A stretch of DNA of 64,000 bases from an uncultured Scytonema sp. (GTDB lineage Bacteria > Cyanobacteriota > Cyanobacteriia > Cyanobacteriales > Nostocaceae): positions 1-64,000 of the forward strand of contig CALMVQ010000230.1 of the NCBI GenBank assembly GCA_937873135.1. Direction: 5' to 3'. How positions within the stretch are numbered: position 1 is the stretch's first letter; each line of letters opens with the position of its first letter. Below the pieces are notes generated by a model. It was not told where the DNA came from and searched no databases. It worked only from the letters and a program-made list of their open reading frames with translations. The position numbers and the translations under genes were made by a program. Shown here one piece after another: positions 1-9,444 of the stretch.

Positions 1-2923
1 GACTACAAAATTTGTAAGCGATCGCCCTTTGGAAAAAAGTTTGTGATCTACTGAATATAGATGGTCCGGCAGTCACCACAACAATCTTATCTGGATGGAG
101 TAACTCACGAGCTGCTTGATTGACTTGAGCAAGGGTAATTGCTTGGATTTTTTCAGTAAATAAACGTAGTTCTTCTTGATCCAGCCCATACACTTCATTC
201 ATCAGAACTCTATGTGCTAATTCATCTACATTAGCCAATGAAACCGTATAATTACTGAGAATATTATGTATGGCTGTTTCCACTTCTAATGGAGTCACGC
301 CTTTTTGATGGATTTGCTGAAGCAGGTGTTGGGTGCTGGCGATCGCCTGTGTGGTATCTTCTGGACTGGTTTGTATCTCAATCGAAAATGTCCCAAAATT
401 TCTACCTGCGTTGAAGTCGCTATATATTCCGTAGGTTAAACCTTGGCGATCGCGCACTTCCGCACCCAATCTACTTGACAAGGTATCACCACCTAAAATC
501 TGATTCAACACTATAGCTGCGTAAAACCGGGGGTCTTTGCGGTTAATACCTGTGTTCCCCATATAAGTAATGGCTTCGGCTTTACCTGGAAGGATTGGGT
601 TGACACGCACAACTCCATTTGGCATCAATACTCGTGGATATTTCAAGGTTGGAGGTGAACCACTCGCTTTCCAATCACCAAACTTAGCTTTAATCAGCAA
701 TCGGACTTCAGCAGGGACAAAATCTCCTACTAAGGCTAACACCGTAGTATCTGGACGATAATGTTTTGCTTTGAAAGCTATAACATCTTGACGACTCAGA
801 AACTGCAAACTTTTCTTTGTGGCAAACTGATGTAAGGGATGCTGTTTTGGATAAACTGATTGGACAAATGTTCTTTTAGCTACCTCTGAAGGATTGTCCA
901 AATCTTGCTCGAGAGTAGTTAAAGCTTTTTCACGACTTAGTTCTAACTCTTTTTCAGGAAATGTCGAATTTTTAACAACGTCTGCCAAAGTCTGAACTAA
1001 AACAGGCAAGTCTACTGCTAAACCACTCCCTTGGATCTGTACACCTTCGCGGTAAGGTTCAAAGTTTAGACTTGCCCCCCGATCTTCCAAAGCTTTGGCA
1101 ATAGTAAAGACATCTTTAGTTTTCGTTCCATTCACCAAGTTTTGTGAAACAAGTGCTGCTAATCCAGCTTTACCCTCAGGGTCAAATTCTGTACCAGCTT
1201 TGACATAGCCACTCAACGTGACTGTAGGAGTATTTTTACTGGGTAATAGTAACACCTGTAAACCATTGCGTAATCTAAAGTGCTGTGGTGAGACGTGCGT
1301 CGTTGGCGTGCTATCTGCTAAATTCACCGGTGGTAAGTACTTTGCTACATCTGAGGAAGACACAGGTGCGCCGTTCGAGAAGTTTTCCGTGATGCGTGTA
1401 TAATTTGCCTTACTACCCCCATTCTTTTGGATCTGAGTTGGTTCAAAAAAGCCAACTGTGCGTGCCTCATGTTTAAGATATTTGTTTGCCACACGTTGCA
1501 CATCAGCTGCCGTTACTTGACGAAGGGCTGCTAGATAATTTGTGGTATAGCGATAATCACCAGCAGTTGTTTCATCGTTGCCCAATTGCATTGCTAGATT
1601 GTTGATATCACGGTTACCCAAGGTGACTGTAGCTTCTAGCTGCTTCTTAGCTCGGCTCACTTCTTCTTGTGTGACTTCTTTTTGGCTAAAATCAGCCAGA
1701 GCGTGACTAAGAGCCGAGTCAATTGTCCTCAAATCTTGAGTCTTAAATGCAACTACTGATATTTGATACCAACCTAACTCTAGTAGGTTAACAACAGAAC
1801 CCGTAACATCACTAGCTAAACCAGATTCTACCAATGCCCGCTTGAGGCGAGAGTTTCGTCCTTCTGTCAAGATGCTATCCATAACATCCAAAGCTGGCAC
1901 ATCCGGGTTATTAACATCCGGTAACGGATACACCGCTTGCAATAACGCTCCGGCTCCGGGTTCTCGTAACACAATCGGGGAGTGGGAGAGGGGGGAAGTC
2001 AGAGAGTCCGGAAAAGTCTTTCTATTCTCCAGTGCTGACTTCTGTCGGGGCGATTTTGTCAAGCTCTTAGCTGGATCTAAGATGTTTTGTGGATTAAACC
2101 CGCCCTGAGTGACTCTCTTCGGGATTTTTTCAAATATTTCCTTAACTGTTTTCAGAGTCGGTTCGGTTGAGAAATCTCCGACAATTACCACAACAGCATT
2201 ATTGGGATTGTAGAAGTTGTGATAGTACTTCTGCACCTCCTCGACTTGAAACTTCTCTACATCGGCTTTCGTGCCTCCAATCGGCAACCCGTAAGGATGG
2301 TTGGGAAATACTGCTCGCATCACAGCCCGGTTGAGACGGTAATCAGGGCTATTTTCGTAACCCTGTAACTCAGAAATGACTATACGCTTCTCTTGTGATA
2401 GTTTCTTAGCATCAATCAAAGCATTTTGCATTCTGTCTGCTTCCAACACCAAAAGTGCTTTCAGCTTGTCACGTTCCACAGTATTGTAGTATGCCGTTTG
2501 GTCATAATTAGTGAAAGCGTTTGAGTCACTGCCTAAAGCACTCAACAATCTTCCAAATTGAATTGGTCGGTCTTTAGTACCTCTAAACATCATGTGTTCC
2601 AACTGGTGCGCAATACCATTGACTCCAGGTTCTTCGTTACGCGATCCAACCTTATACCACGCCTGCACAGTCACGACCGGGGCAGTATGGACTTCCTTTG
2701 TCAGGACGGTAAGACCATTTTCCAACACTATCTTTCGGACATTATCTGTAACTGAATGTGAAGTTTTTTTTATTACCTCTATTTTATGAATACTTGCCCA
2801 ATCAGATAGAGCAGAAAGTTGACTGTAAGCCGATTTATTACCAAATAAATATACCGTAATTAGCCAAACAATCAATATTAAAATAGAGGTACGACGTCGA
2901 TACAAGGTGGAAAATACTGACAT
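1..2923 (-). CDS. M16 family zinc metalloprotease (insulinase/pitrilysin type), C-terminus cut by the window edge
   Basis: The frame runs from an ATG at 2923 down to base 1 without a stop, giving 974 codons; the last residues lie outside the window. Residues about 12-28 form a membrane anchor or signal segment, so the enzyme probably acts in the periplasm or at the membrane. The inverted zinc motif HxxEH is at residues 106-110 (HQLEH), and the downstream metal-ligand region reads ELQGYEN. A second M16 half near residue 540 onward (RNGLQVLLLPS) lacks HxxEH, as is usual for the inactive half of these two-domain peptidases. A polar insertion near 1980-2040 looks derived from a purine-rich repeat. 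The substrate is unknown. Family assignment is secure. Confidence 0.93.
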   Translation of the reverse strand, partial: MSVFSTLYRRRTSILILIVWLITVYLFGNKSAYSQLSALSDWASIHKIEVIKKTSHSVTDNVRKIVLENGLTVLTKEVHTAPVVTVQAWYKVGSRNEEPGVNGIAHQLEHMMFRGTKDRPIQFGRLLSALGSDSNAFTNYDQTAYYNTVERDKLKALLVLEADRMQNALIDAKKLSQEKRIVISELQGYENSPDYRLNRAVMRAVFPNHPYGLPIGGTKADVEKFQVEEVQKYYHNFYNPNNAVVVIVGDFSTEPTLKTVKEIFEKIPKRVTQGGFNPQNILDPAKSLTKSPRQKSALENRKTFPDSLTSPLSHSPIVLREPGAGALLQAVYPLPDVNNPDVPALDVMDSILTEGRNSRLKRALVESGLASDVTGSVVNLLELGWYQISVVAFKTQDLRTIDSALSHALADFSQKEVTQEEVSRAKKQLEATVTLGNRDINNLAMQLGNDETTAGDYRYTTNYLAALRQVTAADVQRVANKYLKHEARTVGFFEPTQIQKNGGSKANYTRITENFSNGAPVSSSDVAKYLPPVNLADSTPTTHVSPQHFRLRNGLQVLLLPSKNTPTVTLSGYVKAGTEFDPEGKAGLAALVSQNLVNGTKTKDVFTIAKALEDRGASLNFEPYREGVQIQGSGLAVDLPVLVQTLADVVKNSTFPEKELELSREKALTTLEQDLDNPSEVAKRTFVQSVYPKQHPLHQFATKKSLQFLSRQDVIAFKAKHYRPDTTVLALVGDFVPAEVRLLIKAKFGDWKASGSPPTLKYPRVLMPNGVVRVNPILPGKAEAITYMGNTGINRKDPRFYAAIVLNQILGGDTLSSRLGAEVRDRQGLTYGIYSDFNAGRNFGTFSIEIQTSPEDTTQAIASTQHLLQQIHQKGVTPLEVETAIHNILSNYTVSLANVDELAHRVLMNEVYGLDQEELRLFTEKIQAITLAQVNQAARELLHPDKIVVVTAGPSIFSRSQTFFQRAIAYKFCS

Positions 2924-3065
2924 ATATTCAATTTTTTTCGCGTGTTATTTAAATAACAAATTTTTTGTATCAATATAGAATAATCTCTCTCTAATTTCTG
3001 TGACTTTGGAAACAATACAGACGAAGAGAGCGATTATTTTCTAAAAAAAGTAATTTAAGAATTGA

Positions 3066-3509
3066 CTAGTGAAATGCTGCAAGAAACCTGATGAATTCTA
3101 ATGGCAAGCCATCAGTATCTGCAATAAAAGCTACTTCGTAAATACGAGTGCCTATTTGCTGCTGAGTAGGTTCTAAAAGTATTTTTAGAGTTTGTAATTG
3201 CTCTGGATTATTCTGAGAAGCTAATAGAAAACGTTCTTTTAAACTTGTTAAGTAGCTGGGCAAATCTGAAGTTAGATCTGTTAAATCAAATGACAGATGA
3301 TAATACCCTACATAGTGTTCATCTCCGAATGAATCCGGAGCTGGTTTTGGTTCAGGAATTTGGATGAGTTCAATTCTGCCGTTTAGGCCTTCCATCCAAC
3401 AAGCCAGAGTATAGCCTGTAGTGAAGCGTTCACAGACTGTAAATCCTAACTGTTCGTAAAAGGCGATCGCCCTATGGATATTCGCAGTACGGATAGAAGC
3501 GTGGTGCAT
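3066..3509 (-). CDS. VOC (glyoxalase/bleomycin-resistance) family protein
   Basis: 147 residues starting MHHASIRT. The pattern is that of a single vicinal-oxygen-chelate module: an N-terminal strand with His (HHASIRTANI), then AIAFYEQLGF and a C-terminal FIADTDGLPLEFI segment containing the Glu metal ligand. Members bind a divalent metal; some are lactoylglutathione lyases, but the substrate cannot be read from sequence. An upstream in-frame start at 3563 would add 18 residues encoded by heptad-repeat DNA, so I prefer 3509. It lies just downstream of the TIGR02652 gene, separated by tandem repeats. Confidence 0.8.
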   Translation of the reverse strand: MHHASIRTANIHRAIAFYEQLGFTVCERFTTGYTLACWMEGLNGRIELIQIPEPKPAPDSFGDEHYVGYYHLSFDLTDLTSDLPSYLTSLKERFLLASQNNPEQLQTLKILLEPTQQQIGTRIYEVAFIADTDGLPLEFIRFLAAFH

Positions 3510-3513
3510 AGTC

Positions 3514-3576
3514 TTTGTCCTTTGTCCTTTGTCTTTTGTCAAATTAACAATGACAAATGACAAATGACAAATGACA
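3514..3576. repeat. Heptad tandem repeats in opposite orientation (STRR-like)
   Basis: Several copies of TTTGTCC/TTTGTCT are followed by about four copies of TGACAAA, which is the reverse complement of the first type. The two runs can fold on each other. Short tandemly repeated repetitive heptamers of this kind are typical of filamentous cyanobacteria. Confidence 0.75.
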
Positions 3577-3577
3577 A

Positions 3578-4090
3578 TTATTCAAAAAGTCGGAAATAAG
3601 GGTAGCGTACAGGCACACCAAGCTCTTTTTCCAAATCAAAATTAATCACTTCCCAGCAAGGTTCTTCTGAGGGCTCTGGGCTAAAATCCACTTGCAAACC
3701 ATACAGTCTCGCAGATGTAGCCTCTGGCTGCTCAGAACGCCAAGGTGTACTACGTTCCAAATAGCCACTCATTAATTCCTGATAGCGTCGAGCTATAATC
3801 ACTCTTGTTGCTCGATAGCCTTGAGTGTAAAGCTTATCGAGTGCTTCGTGAATTTCAAACCGAATGCCGTCAGGGTGAGTATGTTGCCGATACCATTCGC
3901 CATTCCATCTTCGCCAGTGGCGACCAGATTGCAGGTGAATTAATTCTCCTGTATTAGGATTAGCTTCAAAAGCACCATGACGGGGGCATAGATAGGTGTC
4001 TGTGAGTGTCAACGCCGCAACTGTCTGACGACAATGGGGACACTGAATTTCTGGACCAAATATTGGATACTGCAAGCCTAGATTCATCAT
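3578..4090 (-). CDS. TIGR02652-type conserved cyanobacterial protein
   Basis: 170 residues from ATG 4090; a GTG at 4099 is also in frame. The N-terminus carries two zinc-ribbon-like pairs, CPHC (about residues 17-20) and CPRH (about 35-38), followed by a conserved block (SGRHWRRWNGEWYRQHTHPD) and RVIIARRYQELM. This matches my memory of a family of about 160-170 residues found almost only in cyanobacteria, of unknown function. It is transcribed away from the gamma-carbonic-anhydrase gene across a 314-bp spacer. Confidence 0.75.
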   Translation of the reverse strand: MMNLGLQYPIFGPEIQCPHCRQTVAALTLTDTYLCPRHGAFEANPNTGELIHLQSGRHWRRWNGEWYRQHTHPDGIRFEIHEALDKLYTQGYRATRVIIARRYQELMSGYLERSTPWRSEQPEATSARLYGLQVDFSPEPSEEPCWEVINFDLEKELGVPVRYPYFRLFE

Positions 4091-4404
4091 GAAGTGCACA
4101 TAAACATACTTTTATCTTCACTCGCAACCTTAGTTTTTTCTACACTGCTACTCCATCTTTTTAAGTACTTACTGTTGTAGTGGCAGTGCTGATTCCGTTG
4201 GAAGCATGCTGTTCCGTTTTTTAGGAAGCGAAAACCTCTTTAAAAAACTCTAGTGCGAATGAGTGCTTCCCATATCGCTACAGCAAGCTTTTATGCTTAG
4301 TTTCACTCTTTCACTCACCACTTATTGCTGAGCACTATTTGGTGATATGCTGGTTTTACAACCTTCTCTCTGTTCTTAAGTACATACCATATTCTTATTC
4401 TATC
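4091..4404. other. Divergent intergenic region
   Basis: Between two divergent genes. AT-rich, presumably holding both promoters. I see no gene, strong inverted repeat or clear operator here. Confidence 0.5.
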
Positions 4405-4926
4405 GTGTCTACTGCTTCCGACTGGTCTTCTCCTGATATTTCTCAAGCTGCCTTTGTTGCAGCTAATGCTATCGTCATCGGCTCTGTAAACGTAGCTACA
4501 GGAGCTAGTATTTGGTATGGAGCAGTCGTTAGAGGAGATGTAGAACGGATTGAAATTGGCAAATGCACGAATATTCAAGATGGAGTGGTCATACACTGCG
4601 ACCCTGGTCAACCTACTATATTAGAAGATTATGTCACCGTAGGACATCGTGCCGTAGTACATTCTGCCTACATTGAACGTGGTAGTTTAATTGGAATTGG
4701 TGCCGTCGTTTTAGACGGAGTGCGCGTGGGTGCTAGTAGCATTATTGGTGCTGGCGCTGTAGTCACTAAAGACGTACCCCCCTTGTCTCTCGTCATGGGC
4801 GTTCCCGCTAAAGTAGTACGCCAAATTTCCACCGCCAAAGCAGCAGAACTCATAGAACACGCCGAAAGCTACCAAAAATTAGCCTTGGTTCATGCAGGCA
4901 AAGGCAATGGGGAAAATAAGTCCTGA
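4405..4926 (+). CDS. Gamma-carbonic anhydrase-like left-handed beta-helix protein
   Basis: 173 residues from a GTG at 4405 (VSTASDW...); the in-frame ATG at 4339 would add a hydrophobic tail not expected in this family. Hexapeptide repeats run over most of the protein (IVIGSVNVATGASIWYGAVV), with the conserved RGDVERIEIG and NIQDGVVIH blocks, then GHRAVVH, which supply the metal-binding histidines of gamma-class enzymes. The C-terminus ends in a helix (AELIEHAESYQKLA). Family members bind Zn or Co and form trimers, but only some have carbonic anhydrase activity. This is separate from the ccmM homologue at 60934. Confidence 0.85.
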   Translation: MSTASDWSSPDISQAAFVAANAIVIGSVNVATGASIWYGAVVRGDVERIEIGKCTNIQDGVVIHCDPGQPTILEDYVTVGHRAVVHSAYIERGSLIGIGAVVLDGVRVGASSIIGAGAVVTKDVPPLSLVMGVPAKVVRQISTAKAAELIEHAESYQKLALVHAGKGNGENKS

Positions 4927-4956
4927 GTCCTGAGTCCTGAGTCCTGAGTCCTGAGG
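4919..4956. repeat. Tandem heptad repeat GTCCTGA
   Basis: About five consecutive copies of GTCCTGA directly after the stop codon of the preceding gene. Typical cyanobacterial STRR. Confidence 0.85.
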
Positions 4957-5172
4957 AGCCAGTGTCGTGAGGTGAGCAGAGAAGTCTGGGCCACGGCTTC
5001 CGCCGATCAGAACTTCGGGGGGTTCCCCATTGAGCCGAGGAGCGTTCCTGTCTCAAGCTGTAAACATTCTTTACATATCGATAAGATTAGGAGAATTATC
5101 CGCCTCTTTAGTTAAAAATAATATGAGCACAGTTGATAAAACTTTAATCTACTTCACAAAGAGGTTCTAGAT

Positions 5173-5298
5173 ATGGATATTGATTTTCGTGTGGCAATCG
5201 TTTTAGCACCAATCGTGATTGCAGCTAGTTGGGCGGCGTTTAACATAGGTGCTGCTGCTTTAAGACAATTGCAAAGCTTTTTAAACAGAGAAGCTTAA
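5173..5298 (+). CDS. psbY: Photosystem II protein PsbY
   Basis: A 41-residue protein ([15 protein letters not shown]...LNREA). It has one transmembrane helix at about residues 6-28 and a basic C-terminus, matching the length and pattern of cyanobacterial PsbY, a small peripheral subunit of photosystem II near cytochrome b559. ATG 5173 is chosen because it sits after GAGGTTCTAG and gives the family length exactly. It is monocistronic by appearance: a strong hairpin terminator follows. Confidence 0.9.
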   Translation: MDIDFRVAIVLAPIVIAASWAAFNIGAAALRQLQSFLNREA

Positions 5299-5325
5299 AG
5301 CAAACGCAGCTTTATAAAACTTAAC

Positions 5326-5361
5326 CCGGCTGTTTTTGAAAAAAGAAACAGTCGGTTTTAT
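5326..5361 (+). terminator. Rho-independent terminator after psbY
   Basis: A 10-bp stem CCGGCTGTTT / AAACAGTCGG (one G-T pair) with a 10-nt loop, followed by TTTTA. It starts 28 bp after the psbY stop. Confidence 0.8.
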
Positions 5362-5398
5362 TTGTTGGTTATTAGTTGTTTTTTCCACTCCCTCTTCT

Positions 5399-6745
5399 GT
5401 GAACATCGACTCTATCCTCAAACCCTTTCAACGTTTTGGCGTCCATCTAGGACTAAAACGAATGGAAAAATTGTTGGCAAATCTGGGCAACCCTCATCAT
5501 CAAGTCCCGATCATTCATGTCGCTGGCACAAATGGCAAAGGTTCTGTGTGTGCCTACCTTTCCTCAGTTCTTACTCAAGCAGGTTATCGCACAGGACGCT
5601 ACACCTCTCCCCATTTAGTTGATTGGACAGAACGTATTTGCCTCAATGAACAGCCCATTTCTGCTGATGACTTTTGCCAAATGTTGCTGAAAGTTCAAGC
5701 AAAAATTCGTCCTGAGGAAGACTCGCCAACTCAATTTGAAGTCTTGACTGCTGCCGCTTGGTTATACTTTGCTGAAGTTAAAGCTGATATAGCTGTTATC
5801 GAAGTTGGGCTAGGAGGACGCTTGGATGCTACGAACGTCTGTGAAAATCCTTTAGTAACCATTCTTACTAATATTAGCCTTGAACATACGCAGGTCCTTG
5901 GTCCTACTGTCGCCCACATTGCAGCAGAAAAAGCTGGTATCCTCAAACCTGGATGTCCGGTTGTCTTGGGATCACTGCCACCAGATGCGGAAGAAGTCGT
6001 GCGATCGCGTGTTCTGGAGTTAAAATCCCCATGTCTTATTCCTCAAAGAGCGCGTCAAATAGCTCCAGGATGGGCAGAATATCAAGAAGTGAGAGGAGTA
6101 GAGGAAAAACAACCAGCAACTAACAATCCCCAGTGTGAAAATTTAAAGTCAATTAAATATCCTTTACCGTTACAAGGACAGTTTCAGTTGACTAATTCAG
6201 CATTGGCGATCGCTACAGTAGAAATCTTGCAAAAACAGGGTTGGCAAATCTCCGAGGCAGATATTGTCAACGGTATGGCAAAAACTAAGTGGCTGGGGCG
6301 GATACAATGGGTTACCTGGAACAAGCATAAATTATTGCTAGATGGCGCACATAACTCAGGTGCTGCCCAAGTACTGCGCGATTATGTTGATAGCCTTGAT
6401 GGGATGGGAAGTGCGAAACCAATCCCAAATTTAAAATCTGAAATTGGTGTAACTTGGGTTATGGGATTGCTTTCCACTAAAGACCATGCGGACATCTTCA
6501 AAGCTTTACTGCGATCCAATGATCAATTGTATTTAGTTCCGATTCCCAATCACAGTTCAGCAAATCTTGGAGAATTAGCAACACTAGCTCAACATATCTG
6601 CCCAGAATTGAGCTTTTGCGGCACTTACGTAGATTTAGTATCAGGGTTAAATGCCGCTTTTACTTCCACAAATCGTTTAGTTGTTTTGTGTGGTTCGCTG
6701 TATTTAGTCGGGAATTTTTTACAGCTATTAACCATCCCCGATTAG
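5399..6745 (+). CDS. folC: Bifunctional folylpolyglutamate synthase / dihydrofolate synthase
   Basis: 448 residues from a GTG at 5399 (MNIDSILKPF...). The longer ORF from 5336 would start inside the psbY terminator, so I reject it. The Mur-ligase-like ATP site is clear (HVAGTNGKGSVCAYL, about residues 40-54), followed by SPHLVDWTERI, EVGLGGRLDATNV and LLLDGAHNSGAA, all diagnostic of FolC. It adds glutamate to dihydropteroate and folates. Two short stretches (near 6090-6140 and 6405-6450) look like repeat-derived insertions between conserved blocks. Confidence 0.92.
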   Translation: MNIDSILKPFQRFGVHLGLKRMEKLLANLGNPHHQVPIIHVAGTNGKGSVCAYLSSVLTQAGYRTGRYTSPHLVDWTERICLNEQPISADDFCQMLLKVQAKIRPEEDSPTQFEVLTAAAWLYFAEVKADIAVIEVGLGGRLDATNVCENPLVTILTNISLEHTQVLGPTVAHIAAEKAGILKPGCPVVLGSLPPDAEEVVRSRVLELKSPCLIPQRARQIAPGWAEYQEVRGVEEKQPATNNPQCENLKSIKYPLPLQGQFQLTNSALAIATVEILQKQGWQISEADIVNGMAKTKWLGRIQWVTWNKHKLLLDGAHNSGAAQVLRDYVDSLDGMGSAKPIPNLKSEIGVTWVMGLLSTKDHADIFKALLRSNDQLYLVPIPNHSSANLGELATLAQHICPELSFCGTYVDLVSGLNAAFTSTNRLVVLCGSLYLVGNFLQLLTIPD

Positions 6746-6759
6746 CAATTAGCCATTAA

Positions 6760-8061
6760 CTAACTTCTACTACTATTCCACTCTTGTGCCGCATCTTCTA
6801 CAGCTTTATCAACTGTCTTTTCGCCCAGCATTGCAGCTTGTAGATTTTCATAAATTCCTTTTTGCAGGATGTTAAAATCCTTGAGTGTCGGGGTTAAAAT
6901 CTCTGCCTGTTGCAGTTCTTTAGCACTCATGACACGAGCTTTATCTAGAGTTGTAGCATTTGCTGATAAATCTTTGAAGTAGCTGTCTGATAGAGATTTT
7001 AGTGTAGATGGTAGAACATTTGCCGCTTTAGCAAAGGCGAGCTGGTTTTGAGCGTTGGTTACAAATAAAGCAAATTTGAGGGAGGCATCGGGTTGTTTGG
7101 TGTCGCGTGGAATCACTATATTCATGACAGCGACATTTTTTTTACCAGTTTCACCAGTCAGTTGGGGTGCGATGGCCGTTGCTTGAGCGATTGCTGGTGC
7201 ATTTTTGGCGATCGTTGTCAGAAACTCACCACCAGAGGAAAGTAGTGCCGTTTCTCCAGACTCATACAAATCTATTGCATGACGATGTCCCTGTGTCAAT
7301 ACTTCTTTAGGAATAAACCCTTTTTTATAAAGGTCTACCCAATATTGAAACGCTGCTTTGCCTTGAGGTGAGTTAAAAGCTGCCTTTCCATTCGAATCTA
7401 CTAAAGTCACTCCCATCTGCACGAAAGATTCTATAACCTCACCAGAATCCTGCGGCACAAAGGTGACAAAAAAAGCGTATTTACCTGTCTTGTCCTTAAT
7501 TTGTTGAGCCACCTGCGCTAATTCAGTATAAGTACTAGGTGGTTTACTTATACCTGCCTGTTTTAATAAATCAGTGTTATAAATGGTTAGCCGCGTGGTG
7601 AGGTACCAGGGAATTCCAAAACTCTTGCCATTTAGCGTGCTGGCTTTCCAAATATTCGGCAAATAGGAGGAACGTACTTCGTTTGGGACTTTTGCATCTA
7701 AATTCAACCAGGCATTTCGTCCTGCAAGTTGGGAAGCAAAATCCGGATTCAGATTCACAACATCAGGTGGCGTTTTTGCGGAGACAGCTGTTAAAATTTT
7801 ATTCTCCATAGCGGACCAAGGTACATCAACCCAGTGAATTTTTACACTTGGGTTTTGTGTCTCGAAGGTCGTTATCAGGCTATGGAAGTAGTCGTTAAAT
7901 TCAGGTTGGAGTTGCATTGTCCAAAACTCAACTGCGGTTCCTCCTGAAGATGTCTGTTTTGTGTTCGTGTCAACATGAGTACTACAACTGACAATCCAGC
8001 TTGTCAGTAAGCCGAGTAGTACCCAAATAGTTAATCTTTTAAACTTTTGAATTTGAAGCAT
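6760..8061 (-). CDS. ABC transporter sugar-binding lipoprotein (family 1 solute-binding)
   Basis: 433 residues with a lipoprotein signal: basic N-terminus, hydrophobic stretch (residues 11-24) and lipobox IVSC with Cys26. Body motifs are those of family 1 solute-binding proteins: VEFWTMQLQPEFNDYF, PDVVNLNPDFASQLA, KSFGIPWYLTTRLTIYN, ALLSSGGEFL. It probably delivers an oligosaccharide to a permease; no permease or ATPase gene is next to it. It faces folC tail to tail with a 14-bp gap. Confidence 0.88.
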   Translation of the reverse strand: MLQIQKFKRLTIWVLLGLLTSWIVSCSTHVDTNTKQTSSGGTAVEFWTMQLQPEFNDYFHSLITTFETQNPSVKIHWVDVPWSAMENKILTAVSAKTPPDVVNLNPDFASQLAGRNAWLNLDAKVPNEVRSSYLPNIWKASTLNGKSFGIPWYLTTRLTIYNTDLLKQAGISKPPSTYTELAQVAQQIKDKTGKYAFFVTFVPQDSGEVIESFVQMGVTLVDSNGKAAFNSPQGKAAFQYWVDLYKKGFIPKEVLTQGHRHAIDLYESGETALLSSGGEFLTTIAKNAPAIAQATAIAPQLTGETGKKNVAVMNIVIPRDTKQPDASLKFALFVTNAQNQLAFAKAANVLPSTLKSLSDSYFKDLSANATTLDKARVMSAKELQQAEILTPTLKDFNILQKGIYENLQAAMLGEKTVDKAVEDAAQEWNSSRS

Positions 8062-8131
8062 TGTGTTTAATTGTTAATGTCTAATAGCCAATCGTTTAAT
8101 TTTTCACTTTAGCAGTCCTGCGGGCAAAACT

Positions 8132-9238
8132 GTGGTTAAAAGCTTCAAGAATTTGTTTGGTAAATCTAATCAAGGGGTTGGCATTGAAATTGCACCACAA
8201 CGCGTGAATGTCGTTAAGTTACGCAAGCAGCGTCAAGGTTTGAAATTAGACTCATTAACATCAGTGCCAGTTCCAGAAGGCATTTTTGTTGAAGGTCAAA
8301 TTGCTGACCCCGGTGCAATGGCGCAATTAATTCAACAAGCCCTGAGTGAAAGTAAAATCAAAGCGAATCGCGTTGCCACTGCTGTGCCAGGGCGAGATTC
8401 GATAGTACGTCTGATACCTGTGCCAGCAGAGTTAGATGACAAAGAACTGAGGGACATGGTGCTGAACCATGAAGCAGGTTTGTACTTACCCTACGCTCGA
8501 GAAGAAGCTGATGTGGATTATCAGAAACTTGGGTACTTTGTCGATGAGGATGGCATCGAAAAGGTCCAAGTGCTGCTCGTTGCTACCCGTAAGGAGGTTA
8601 CGGATACATATATAAGTACCTTTGAGTTAGCTGGATTACAAATCGATGTTTTAGAGATTAACAGTTTTGCTTTGATTCGGACAATTCGCGAGCAACTCCG
8701 GCAATATGGACCGCAAGAAGCAGGTGTGCTAGTGGATATCGAATTCGATAGCACGGAAATTGCCATTATCCTTAACGGAGTGCCGCAATTTTCGCGCACA
8801 GTTCCGATCGGGACGTATCAAATGCAAACGGCATTAGCACGGGCAATGAACTTACCCGCATCACGAGACACGCAATTGTTACAAGGCATGACTATTCCTT
8901 CAGATCTCACAGAAGGTGATAAAACTGGCATGACTGAGGCTAATCCTGGAATGGCATCAATGATGAGAGTTTTGGGAGAACTGACAGATGAACTACGTCG
9001 TTCTATCGATTTTTACCTCAATCAGGCTCTCGATTTGGAGATAGCACAGATTTTATTAGCAGGACCTGGAGGCGGTTTGGGTCAGATCAATGAGTTTTTT
9101 ACACAACGATTGAATTTGCCAGCTATCCAAATAGATCCTGTTACGGCGCTGTCGTTACAAGTTGATGAAGAAAAATACCCTCTAGTCGAACGCCCTGGAT
9201 TGGGGATAGTACTTGGTTTAGGAATGCGAGAGGCGTGA
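8132..9238 (+). CDS. pilM: Type IV pilus assembly protein PilM
   Basis: 368 residues from GTG 8132. Actin-like ATPase fold typical of PilM: GVGIEIAPQRVNVVKL at the N-terminus, the ATP-binding VDIEFDSTEIAII segment, and a C-terminal LAGPGGGLGQINEF loop. In other bacteria PilM is a cytoplasmic ring protein that binds the N-terminus of PilN and links the motors to the alignment complex. The first gene of a pilM-N-O-Q set; a 206-bp spacer with an inverted-repeat element precedes pilN. Confidence 0.94.
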   Translation: MVKSFKNLFGKSNQGVGIEIAPQRVNVVKLRKQRQGLKLDSLTSVPVPEGIFVEGQIADPGAMAQLIQQALSESKIKANRVATAVPGRDSIVRLIPVPAELDDKELRDMVLNHEAGLYLPYAREEADVDYQKLGYFVDEDGIEKVQVLLVATRKEVTDTYISTFELAGLQIDVLEINSFALIRTIREQLRQYGPQEAGVLVDIEFDSTEIAIILNGVPQFSRTVPIGTYQMQTALARAMNLPASRDTQLLQGMTIPSDLTEGDKTGMTEANPGMASMMRVLGELTDELRRSIDFYLNQALDLEIAQILLAGPGGGLGQINEFFTQRLNLPAIQIDPVTALSLQVDEEKYPLVERPGLGIVLGLGMREA

Positions 9239-9304
9239 GGAAGAGGAGAATATTCTTGACTATTAACTCATATGATGTCCGTCAAAATCACCCAGAAACA
9301 TAAA

Positions 9305-9376
9305 GAACCCCATTCCCAACCCTTCCCCGCCGGCGGGGAGGCGAGAAAAAGCACAGCGAGGAGTGGTGTGGGGTTC
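9305..9376. repeat. GC-rich inverted-repeat element between pilM and pilN
   Basis: Outer arms GAACCCCA and TGGGGTTC flank a perfect inner palindrome CCCCGCCGGCGGGG. This resembles a dispersed cyanobacterial intergenic repeat. It sits inside an otherwise contiguous pil gene set and could fold in the transcript. Confidence 0.65.
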
Positions 9377-9444
9377 AGACGGAATTAAGGTTAATTTACC
9401 GGACATGATAGAACAACTAACAACTGACAACCAACAGTCAACAA

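Noticed and set aside
5336..5398. N-terminal extension of folC from ATG 5336
   Set aside because: It would begin inside the psbY terminator and adds residues absent from FolC proteins.
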